Source: Pleurobrachia bachei (Eukaryota; Ctenophora; Tentaculata; Cydippida; Pleurobrachiidae). Taken from it: DNA of 20,998 nt. Positions 9,787 to 18,854 of this stretch are shown one piece after another. The notes beneath the pieces were generated by a model. It did no database searches. It had not been told where the DNA came from and worked only from the letters and a program-made list of their open reading frames with translations. Position 1 is the stretch's first letter. Every line of letters starts with the position of its first letter. The DNA lies in the NCBI GenBank assembly GCA_000695325.1, contig AVPN01001351.1, forward strand, positions 2,829-23,826, in the 5' to 3' direction. The translations under genes were made by a program, and so were the position numbers.

Positions 9787-12700
9787 ATGATCCTCCTAAC
9801 TCTCCTGATTCTCTCAGCCGCATCTTACGTTCCCCTGTTAACGGCATCTTACATCCCCCCGGTAACCGATTATCTGAGTGCGTCAGTGGTGGGTGGGACA
9901 GAACAGGGGGACTTTGGAGATGCTGCCCTGTATGTTGGGTCTAGATGGCAGGTGCAACGGTTTCTTCACAATACCACTTTAGGTAACAATATGCCGAGTT
10001 TGTAGTGCTTTTTTCTCACTTTAGGTTGTTAGAGATCAGTGGTTGAAAAGTTGCCTTGCTCAACCCTTTTTCCGTGTGCTCCGAGGGTTAGAACATTACA
10101 AGTTGACGTGAAGTATAAATTCGAGTGCGTTTTACACACCTACGACCTACGTACTATTCTACTAACTCATTACTCAGGTAAAGACGATGTAACGATATGT
10201 TTGGCGATAGAGTGGTCAACATCCAGTCTCCTTGATATTCTTACTCTCTTTTCACAAACTGGTAACTGTCATATTCTGTGTGTGTGTTTGTCTGTCTGTC
10301 TCTTTAACTGTATGACTGTCTGTCTGTCCCATGTGTATCTCTGAATCTAACAAGTATTCCCTAACCCAGGTGAAAGGGTGACAATTTCCCTTCAAGAAGG
10401 ATACATCACAGTTGAGCAAGACCTCCAAAATACACGCCTCGTGAAACTAGTTGATGACAGTACACGGATTTGTGTGGAGATTTCCAGGAAGATACCGGAT
10501 ACATTCCAAATCCTGATTCATCTTCTTAGGTAACCATGGTAACACCTAATTCACGACCATGGTAACACACAGATCTTCCCAATGTTCTTGTATTCATAAA
10601 CTCACAAAGTGAAACACCCGGGTGTTTTACTTTGTATCTGCTCTCCAACTCAGGATAGAGCTATTTACCATACCACTGAACACAGTTTGGGTATTCATTA
10701 ACTCCTGATTTTTCAGAGGTAACAAGATAGATCCTGTGGAAAGTTATCTACCGGGTCCGGTCCACCTTGGGGTTGTCGGTATGTTTAAAGGAAGGCGAGT
10801 GAAGATCTCAGAGGTCCAACTGTGGGGGAATTTACCTGATATCCAGAGTATTTTACTAAAGGTACAGTCGGACCCCGATTTACCTGGATGCTTGGGGGAA
10901 AGGTTTTTGCCCAATAAATCAGGAACCAACTGTATGTCACCAAAAATGTTTAGTTGTTAATATAACCCAACGCCTCTTCCCTTTATAAGGAAGACACAGA
11001 CGCAGTTCCTGTGAGGGACTGGAGTGAGCTGCTTAATGGAGTAATAAATGACGAACAATTATCGGCACACTTCCGTTCCCGTCGACTTCAAGTGATCCTT
11101 CCTCGACGTAGTAAGTTATAGACATTACAGTCACATGTAGTATGTTGTCTCACAATATACTGCCCTTTCCGAATCGTGCGTGCGTGTCATTACAGTCATG
11201 TATGTAGTATGACAAGTGATAGTGAGATATTGTTGTTGATGAATCAAGACTATAATTTGAAGTTTACATAAGTTAGCGAACAACATGCACTAAATACGGC
11301 AAAATAATAAGACCATCATGGTTCTACTGACACAGCCAGTCCACACTACTGACACGTTCTACTGGCACACCCAATCAACTTCTAGATAAATGTGAGGGAG
11401 AACTCCAGAACAATAGAAGTTATTTGCCACCCCAATGTAATCCTTTCCCTCCGTGGAGACTCGGCAGGAGTCCTTCCCGTTACAAAGATTACTTAGAGAG
11501 GTCGTCAGGTCCACCATACATTTGGTGTCGTAAGCCTCGTTACAACCTGAGGGAGGGAGAGATAGGGGGAAAGAGTGGGCGGGAGGGAGGGTGGGATGAA
11601 GGGAAGGGGTGGGGAGAGAGACAGAGGGGGAGAGAGGAAAAATACCTTCAATGAGTTCATGAGTGCCAATTTTTGAGTTCAGAATTGAGATCGTTTTTCC
11701 ATCACTGCACGAAAGGTCAGCGGGAGCACCCTTGTACTCCTTGGGACACATCCTCATAAATTCAGACTGGCCTAGTAAATTATATCGGTTAGTGACATAT
11801 AATTTTCCATTGAGTCGGATTGAGTTGCTGTTTTATGTAGAGTGAGTGATTGGGTGACCAGACCGACAGATAGACAGACAGCTTCGTTAAATGTCACTTA
11901 CCTACGGCTAGGATGGAAGCAACAACAATAACAACTAACATCACGTTAACAAGACCAACTGCATTAAGATAGTGAGTTATTTATTGTATATTAGTAAGTT
12001 TATCCCATGTTTTAGATGCTCCAATGGCGCATTATTATTTCTCATGAGACGTATGTTGTGAGACATGTGGCATATCCGGGTTGCCTTTTTTGAAGTTGGA
12101 GAAAGACAGATACAAACTGTTTTAGAGGTGATCAATAAGTTTTTAAAACGACAAATTAATCTGCATTCACACATTCATTTTGATTCAAAATAACGTCCAA
12201 AAAGAAACCTAAACTACCACATACTCCTTCATAAAACAATGCATTGGCTGCTCCTTCATAAATATCTACACACAGGAGTAGGATACTTCAATGTAGAAGT
12301 TTCCACTGAGGTCGCTACATTGCCAGTCAGCGTTCACAGCATCATATTCCTCGCCATCGGTGTAGAAGGAGCAGGAGGATTCTCCCTCGCAGACATCTTT
12401 TATGTCATCCGTAACAGCCTCCCAACAGAAGGAGTTGCTCTTCGTGTTACAACCTGCAATGAAAGGGGACTAGACATTAGTTGTAGAATTCACTGACATT
12501 GCCCATTGGATGATATTTTGAAGGATGTTTTGGAGTTTGGAGGATATTTTGGACGATAAAAGTTTAATAATCTTACCATCGACAGTTCGTTTCGCCCCAG
12601 CAAATGCATTGTAAATGTAGAGTGTCTTCCCCCCTGAGCACGATAGTTGTCCAGAAGATTGGTTCTGCTCACAGAACTGCATCTTTTCAACTGCCACACC

Positions 12701-15700
12701 TATAAAAACAGAGAGGTTACTTTATCTAACACTGTCATTCATTTTTTGACTGCTGTTCTCGCACACTTCACAAAATGAGAATTGTGCCATGCCAAATATG
12801 CTCTAACAGTGATAAAAAAGGTTAAAACCTTGAGCGGCGCTTTCCAGGAGGCCCAGAATGAGCGTAACAGACACAACTAAACGAAACATACCGAGTGAGA
12901 TAAGTAGAATGAACACAAGGGCTCCTGTCTGTGGTGACATCCTGCTGCTGGCTGAAAATATTCGACAATAGGCACCTAACCTGCCTTATTCTACAATAGG
13001 AACCCACCTGCCCTATTGTTACTTTTCAAAGGTAAAAAGAGCGTAAAGTTGACATAAAAGGAGCATAAAACACTATGCAGAACAAGGTATGATATAATCT
13101 CAAATATACTAGTGGAAGCTCTTACGGTTTTTCCAACACAGCACAGATGTAGAGCCACGCGTGTGGGGAAACCGTAAGAGCTAATGCACTAGCAAGGGCC
13201 CTTTTCACGGAAAATCTAATAATCACGTTCTTGACAGAGGGCAAATAGACAAATAATTGTTAACAACAACGTTGTCCGTCGTCCGACAACTATCGACCTA
13301 TCATTACAGCAGACCGGCTTGTTACATATCATGTACCGGCTTGTTTTACATATTTTGGTACCGGATGTTGGCATATGAAAACATGAATATGTATATGTAA
13401 TCAGTTATGTAGCTCTAAGCTCACACTGCACTTCGGCAGATAAAAAGAGCGAGCGTGAAGCACGCTCTGTGAGGGTTCGGCAGATCATCAGACCAACACG
13501 TCATGTTAGAATGAACAACAGGTGTTAGATTGAACAGCACCACATCAGATATTATGAGCATTTGATGAATATTTAAGTAGTACGTAGGGGCCTCATAAAA
13601 TATTCTTGAGGAAGGAACACCACATTAAATATTGAGCCCCGTGAGAACTGTTCATCTGCAAGGAATGAATGACATTCGCCAGCTCCCCCCACTATACTTA
13701 TTCAGCTCTTATAGACTTATAATATCCAGTATATTATTCATTGCTCAGGTTTTATAACCAGAAATATTTCATGAGAGCCGCATCAAATAAAGCTGTTCGA
13801 TATAACAAAAGACGTCCTATCTAGCTTGTCGTGTGGGACCATTATATTATTAGTTTAACACCAGGCTACGATCAGATGGCATACAATAAACACCAACACG
13901 AGATCCCGGACCCCCCATCCCCCGGCGTACCTATAATATAGGTTCAAAATAGACAGAGGAAGGAACGACGTGCAGCAAAGTTTAACCTTCAAAATTTATA
14001 CTTACTCAAACCTAAACAATGCGCTCCCTCAAATTAACATGACTGTGATAAGTTATGTGTTAAAGCGGTGCACTAGCTCACAGAGTGATTGAGTAATGAC
14101 AATGTGTTCTCTCACTCTTTAGTCTTATCGAGCTATAGAACGACTATTTTATTAGAGCCCCTTAACAACTATAATATAGAGTCAAGAACTGCTAGAGCTG
14201 TTCCTTACTAGCTCTCCACTCTATCTCCCACTGATAAAATGGCAGAGAGATCTGTCCCTATAGATCTCATGGAATTTCTTCCATCTAAATATATCTCTAC
14301 ACTGTCAAGCCAATGTTCTGACTACAGTTCTCACGCACTCTGACAGCCTCCACAGCTCCCATGAGATGATATCTAGTCTCTACTATGACATCCCTCACAT
14401 CCCCTAGACTACCATGACTCATTCCCTACTAGACTTTAGGACTGATATGTCCGGTTCGGAGAGTTATTACTTACTACTTACTTAGTCATTAGCCCTCGTG
14501 TGTATAGGCCATGGGGTCCACAACGGGGGTTCACGCCCATGGCAACCGCTGTTATCAAATCTCTCCCTCCCCCAGGTGATGGTAGTTGTAATGACGGGGT
14601 TGTCCCATTCTACCATCTCTGTACCATCTCCTGCGAATACACCCGGTTTTCAGACGAGTGCATTGGCAAGAGTGAGGAGGAAATACAAGGTTTGTGTTTT
14701 TAAGATCAGCGATCTTTCTTGGAAACAATAATTCAAATATCTGTATCCGTACATGAAAATGTCATGATATTCCCAGGTTTTTTTAAATTTTCCCGGTAGG
14801 TTCGCTAATAAACCCCTTATAACTATTATACTCATATGAATCCCAGTTTTTCAAATAACTTGCCCTGATTTTAGGTGTGTCTGTTCCGAAGAAGAAGGTT
14901 CTGATGAGCAACAGGACGGTTGCAACGTTTGAGGGAAACATTCTTCAGGGTTTAACAGGTAAAATATGATAACGAGTAGCAAGATACAACAAGCAATTTA
15001 GCAAATATTACGTCAAATTCTGTATACTGTCACCTGCAGCAGCAGTAGCATCAGGGAATCTCAAATATTCCTAATCTTACCATTTCATTAGATACACGAC
15101 CCAATGTTATAGAATTATTATATGTATCACATAAAATATCGGCTGAAAATACGTCTTCTGCCGATGGTGGGGCCCGATGGTGTCGTAGAGCTTCTGTCCA
15201 AAATCATATGTTTGAAAGAACACTTCAAGTTACTGCTAAATTATAATTTATATAGCGATTAATTAGAAACTTTATACAAGTCAGTCCACTACAGTCTCCC
15301 TTGTCTTTGAAGCATTACCTGTCTTGGCAGACCTTTTCTTATACCATCTAGTTAGGCACTTTGGTAGCACGGTGTCATTAGTGAACGCGATATACAGCAG
15401 TGGGTTGAGGTTGGAGGTGAGGGTGGGCAGGAGCTGAAATGTGAAATACTGGAAGATAAAAGAGGCTTTAAACTCCTCATAACGTCCTTCATTGGATGCA
15501 TTGGAAATGGCATCAGCACTGATCATGACTGTGATGAACATAATGAATGACAAAAGACTACCAAGGTTCATGATCAGGAGTTTCACCGTTCCCTTGATGT
15601 GAGACCGTGGTTGGTTACTCCCGGTTACCTCTGGTTTATAATGCATTCTAAGGAGATGGATGATTGTGAGGCCAGTGGCGACCAGTCCTACTAGTTGGAT

Positions 15701-17704
15701 TGCTAGGGTAGGGGATATGGCAATTATATGGGATATAACTGTTTCGATGTAATTTGAACAGGATTCACCTGTTTCCCCTCCGCAATCTGATTCATCCGAA
15801 CTATTGCCTGAAATCGAACTATTACCTCCAATCGAACTATTCATGCCTCCAATCGAACTATTGTTTCCGGAACTATTTCCGAAACTGTCACTGGTATTCG
15901 AAATATCTTTGCCTTCTCCTGTGCCTCCACCGCCAATCAGCATTATCATTCTTCCCATAGGACCAGTAGGTTCACCGCTCTCAGCATCACTAGTCTTATC
16001 CATACCCAACCGGGGCATGGCCATGTTTAGAGCAATTGGATAAGATGTCTCAAATGTATCAGTATCAGCAAAACAAACGATGAACACCACAAAGGCAAAA
16101 GGAATGGTAACCCCCAGGAATACAAAAACTATCTTCTTATTGATGATCCGGAGAGGAAACCTGATGCTGATGAACCGGATCGATGTGAAGACCCCTGTGA
16201 CTATGGCAGGTGCTAACTGGGTACCGAATGCTATGACAGTGAATATTTGTTTATCAATCGTTATATGCTTAGCTTGTTGAATAGCACACATATAGTAGTA
16301 ACTATCATACATTACTTCATTGTCTGTTTCTGTCTTAGCGCATTCGATGATGGTTTTATTGATTTTTGGAGTAAAGGACGAATAGACAGATCCGGCTGAG
16401 AACGTCACACAAACCATGATATCCGCTATCGCCAGTATTATGTACAGAGTCCGGGGGAGGGAGGGGCGCTTTTTGTAGTTGTGATGGAGGACTAGTGAGT
16501 TGAGGGTGACTGCTAGAAGGAGAAGTAGAAGGGAGTAGGTGAAGATTAGAAAATCAGGATATGTTACACCACCCTCACTAAACACTGCCATTATTTGTTG
16601 ATCTGATCTGAGAAAATTGAAGAGTGAATGAGTGTCAAAAATAATCAATTTGAGTTTTAAAAAATCAATCAGGTAGGGTGGATCTCTTTGATGAAGAAGG
16701 GAGTGGCAAGGTGCGAAAAATTCAGCAAAGATCATCGTTTTAGCCGTTTTCAACTAGTTCAATACTAGGATACCTGAAGCAAACTCAATGCGAACAGTGC
16801 AAAAGTACTCTCCCTTCTGTCTCCAAGATATTGTATAGAATATTGTATGGTTGAAATATCGGATAAAACTGCAACGAAAGGGAGAGCACTGTAAAGTAGA
16901 AAGACAGCAAGTACTTGGACAGCTCAGTGAAAAAACATTACCAACACGTGCGGATCAAGTAGCTTTGAAGGGCGTTCATTGGTTGGATAGTGTTTTATAG
17001 ACCTGGCTGGTGTTATAATAACTCTTGTTGCTATAGGTAACCGAGATGCACATGGCCGGTAATGTCAGCTAATGAGTGTGAAACTCAATGAATGTTAAAT
17101 CATCCATTCATGAGAAACGCCATGGAACCAGGCCTATGATTTCCGCATCGAAATCAATGGCTACAAGATTTTCCTAAATCTCTTACATCTCACCACCAGA
17201 ATTGACAGTTTGTGTAACATTCAAAGACCTGGATGCAGGACCATTTCTGGATTATGGAAAGCTGCGTGTTCTACTGAACCCCGCTGAAGTTCTCCAGGTA
17301 TGCATACATGATGAAGTGGTAGGTAAAATTATGATTATTTTCACTATGTACAGTATAGTATATTGGGGGACTTGGACAACTAGGATTACGTAATTTTACA
17401 ACGACTATGATATCCCAAACCATGTTTTTTTCAGGTAGAATCACCGTCAACCTTTTTTATGGTATCTACTGACATGTACCCCAACGTCCAACACTCGCTC
17501 TGTTTGAGGTATTCAATAATAAATTGTTGTTGAGTGGGCGTTACAACCGAAACAAATCTGTAAAAACTGCTCCTTTTTGGAAAATAATACCAAAATATAA
17601 TTAAGAATTTGCGAGTACTTCATTCAAATCTTTCTCCTTTTAGGTTGGAGCAAGGGTATTGGACACTATTTTCTGATGGCAAGCTGAACACATACCAACT
17701 ATAA
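9787..17704 (+). CDS. Secreted laminin-G/pentraxin-like protein, ten exons, host of nested antisense genes
   Basis: Exons: 9787-9982, 10040-10177, 10370-10529, 10717-10861, 10990-11110, 14576-14689, 14875-14958, 17200-17297, 17435-17508, 17644-17704. Each junction has GT-AG borders and matching phase; the sum is 1191 bases, 396 residues plus TAA. The exon 2 acceptor (10039) is the weakest. Residues 1-20 form a signal peptide (MILLTLLILSAAS). Residues about 80-205 read like a laminin-G domain: RTILLTHYSG, ERVTISLQEGYITVEQDL, then PGPVHLGVVGMFKGR. Residues 255-290 have four cysteines (CNDG, LCTISC, DEC). Residues about 300-396 resemble the first half of a second LamG/pentraxin domain (LTVCVTFKDL, SLCLRLEQGYWTLFSDGK), then stop. 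No membrane anchor is seen. Family assignment is by eye; exact function is unknown. Two genes could have been merged, but exons 5 and 6 lack a stop and a start respectively. Confidence 0.65.
10604..10635. repeat. Intronic palindrome with no loop
   Basis: Two 16-base arms meet at CCCGGG (10604-10619 and 10620-10635), complementary at 15 of 16 positions with one G-T wobble. It lies in intron 3 of the LamG-like gene. A repeated ACCATGGTAACAC lies just upstream, near 10534 and 10556. Confidence 0.9.
11359..11941 (-). CDS. Small secreted SUEL/rhamnose-binding-type lectin A, three exons
   Basis: Exons 11941-11902, 11771-11646 and 11546-11359 give 117 residues (introns 130 and 99 bases, donors GTAAGT and GTATTT, both phase 1). 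Residues 1-14 (MLVVIVVASILAV) are a signal peptide; the rest is one galactose/rhamnose-binding lectin (SUEL, Gal_Lectin) domain. It has the eight cysteines of the family and the signature SLSNLCNGKDSCRVS, then VANNFYC and IYLEVDWVC. The usual sugar-contact motifs ANYGR and DPC are not present (here NSKIG and NNFYC), so sugar preference is uncertain. It is a paralogue of the next lectin, and lies with it, antisense, inside intron 5 of the LamG-like gene. Such lectins serve as egg, immune or adhesion proteins in animals. Confidence 0.85.
11980..11985 (-). terminator. Possible polyadenylation signal for lectin B
   Basis: AATAAA on the minus strand, about 280 bases after the lectin B stop and just 39 bases before the lectin A start codon, which would put the lectin B 3' end against the lectin A promoter. 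Position only; no processing evidence. Confidence 0.3.
12266..12940 (-). CDS. Small secreted SUEL/rhamnose-binding-type lectin B, three exons
   Basis: Exons 12940-12892, 12699-12577 and 12453-12266 give 119 residues. I chose the donor GTATGT at 12891 because it is consensus, phase 1 and leaves a compact signal peptide (MSPQTGALVFILLISLG); a longer first exon ending at 12829 (donor GTTTTA, also phase 1) is possible. The lectin domain has eight cysteines (FCEQ, LSC, CNTKS, FCWE, VCEGESSC, WQC, YSC) and ends SGNFYIEVSYSCV. The last exon is 188 bases, the same as in lectin A, and the phase-1 intron cuts the domain at the same glycine, so the two are tandem duplicates. As in lectin A, the ANYGR and DPC sugar motifs are missing. 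A long hairpin lies about 170 bases upstream. Confidence 0.85.
12941..14575. other. Rest of LamG intron 5: lectin B upstream DNA, no further gene seen
   Basis: About 1.6 kb with no exon I can support on either strand. It should hold the lectin B promoter. It contains the long hairpin 13109-13192, a smaller hairpin (GAGCGTG 13451-13457 with CACGCTC 13461-13467, loop AAG) bracketed by two copies of TTCGGCAGAT (13432-13441, 13476-13485), and two plus-strand AATAAA (near 13787 and 13885) without an obvious gene. The pyrimidine tract CTCTCCCTCCCCCAG ends at the exon 6 acceptor. Confidence 0.6.
13109..13192. ncRNA. Long imperfect hairpin, pre-microRNA-like or fossil inverted-repeat element
   Basis: A 14-base arm AGCTCTTACGGTTT (13117-13130) pairs perfectly with 13169-13182. 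Inward, TTCCA then CAC pair with GTG and TGGGG across one bulged A, giving about 22 pairs and a loop near 20 bases. Outward, CTAGTG (13109-13114) pairs with CACTAG (13187-13192) across a small internal loop. Size and bulges resemble an animal pre-miRNA; a short transposon remnant is the alternative. Transcription is unproven and either strand could be used. Confidence 0.4.
15281..16591 (-). CDS. Class A (rhodopsin-like) orphan GPCR, single exon, in an intron of the LamG-like gene
   Basis: 436 residues from MAVFSEGG; an in-frame upstream ATG at 16753 would add 54 residues that look like untranslated sequence. Seven membrane segments: about 12-35 (with Asn31 of TM1), 46-68 (LAIAD, Asp57 of TM2), 117-140, 153-174, 282-313, 335-357 and 378-403, which carries NPLLY (396-400). 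The TM3 end reads IRFISIRFPLR, so the usual DRY is IRF. The CWxP of TM6 is absent. Extracellular loop 2 (about 175-281) is very long, rich in Gly/Ser/Asn, with repeated NSS sequons for N-glycosylation and cysteines at 270 and 278 that may pair with Cys102. The tail is short and basic. The ligand is unknown. It lies antisense in intron 7 of the host gene. Confidence 0.88.
   Translation of the reverse strand: MAVFSEGGVTYPDFLIFTYSLLLLLLAVTLNSLVLHHNYKKRPSLPRTLYIILAIADIMVCVTFSAGSVYSSFTPKINKTIIECAKTETDNEVMYDSYYYMCAIQQAKHITIDKQIFTVIAFGTQLAPAIVTGVFTSIRFISIRFPLRIINKKIVFVFLGVTIPFAFVVFIVCFADTDTFETSYPIALNMAMPRLGMDKTSDAESGEPTGPMGRMIMLIGGGGTGEGKDISNTSDSFGNSSGNNSSIGGMNSSIGGNSSISGNSSDESDCGGETGESCSNYIETVISHIIAISPTLAIQLVGLVATGLTIIHLLRMHYKPEVTGSNQPRSHIKGTVKLLIMNLGSLLSFIMFITVMISADAISNASNEGRYEEFKASFIFQYFTFQLLPTLTSNLNPLLYIAFTNDTVLPKCLTRWYKKRSAKTGNASKTRETVVD
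15795..15885. repeat. Coding minisatellite in GPCR loop 2
   Basis: Degenerate repeats of CCTCCAATCGAACTATT on the plus strand encode the repeating NSSIGG of the receptor's second extracellular loop. Copies near 15811, 15827 and 15847 are the clearest. Copy number probably varies between individuals (inference). Confidence 0.7.
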
Positions 17705-18854
17705 TACAGGTAAACAACATTTAAACAAATGGAACTGCAATCCATAAAATCTTGCAAATATTTAGAAAAAGGGGTCTAGATTTGAAAAACTTTTTGCTAA
17801 AAAATGATCTTGACCTGCCTGACGGCGGCAGACCCCGATTAAATTCTCAACTTAAGTGAAAGTGCGTTCAGATGGAATCTGGGGCATCAGACAGATCTCA
17901 ACTACTACTCCAGGAATCTAGATTGTAAAAACACTTTTTGATAAATATAGTTTATCTGAATATCCTGTCATCATGATCACTATAATAGCTGTCCTGAAAA
18001 TATTCAGCTGTTTGTTATCAAAGGTTTTCTTTGTGGTTTCCTGGAACATGACAGCATTAGAAATCATTTTACAAGTTATTTATGTTAGAAATTTCCGTTT
18101 TCCACGTCCAGATCAGCGATATTAAATGTGGTTACAAAATGGAACAATTAAATATGATATCATTACCGACTTTTAAACGACTTTTGTCGTGATTTTGCGG
18201 TGTGGGAGAGAACAGCAGAGATTTCCTTTAACAATTATGTGCTTACTCCTCGATAGATACTAGACTAACTGTTTGAAAATCGAGCTAAAACATAGCTTGT
18301 GTGTGTATTGTCGGTGTATCTTAGATGGGTCACCACTCACCAGTGGTCTGTGGTACGACAAGTTGTACGTGTACAGCTAACATTATATTACTATTATTAG
18401 TTATCTTTTCCATTAATACTATTGCATTGTTTAGAGAGTCTGAACGTGGTCTGGCTGCCTGTTGAAACTAAGGGAATTAGTAGATTTTCTACACTCATAT
18501 CCTTAGTCTCTATTGTTCGTACGAGTTATAGCATACAAAAGTTTCCACACACAAATGAATAAAACAAAAGACCTTCAGATGCTCCATCCCACACATACGC
18601 CCAACTATAGCCTACAGAACATGAATACCGTTATGTGTACGTCTACCTAGATCTGCTTCAATATTTGATATTGTGAAACAATTATTGTACTTTTTGAAAA
18701 TTGCTCGTCTATTTTGTTAATAGTACATAGCTCAACTCACACTCCTGGATATAGCACTCTCCACGAGATTCCTTTCGAGATCTGCTTCAAAATAGTTTTC
18801 TGATTTTAGACACCTAGTAAAGTACATAATTATTACATTATTTTAGCTACATTC
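17705..18854. other. Intergenic region before the class C GPCR
   Basis: About 1.15 kb, AT-rich, no supported gene. A plus-strand AATAAA at 18558-18563 is far (about 850 bases) from the LamG-like stop. A 46-codon open frame (18325-18465) with one hydrophobic stretch is discussed as a finding. The region just before 18855 ends TTATTTTAG, acceptor-like, eight bases from the ATG. Confidence 0.6.

Noticed and set aside
13100-13500. CRISPR-like or bacterial mobile DNA
   Set aside because: No regularly spaced repeats or transposase; the surrounding genes are spliced animal genes.
14500-14575. Exon 6 as the first exon of a separate gene (in-frame ATG near 14539)
   Set aside because: The peptide before the cysteine module is not a signal peptide, and the sequence is a strong pyrimidine tract with CAG exactly where a phase-1 acceptor is needed.
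15754-16043. Plus-strand open frames opposite the class A GPCR
   Set aside because: They are shadows of the receptor's loop-2 minisatellite on the other strand.
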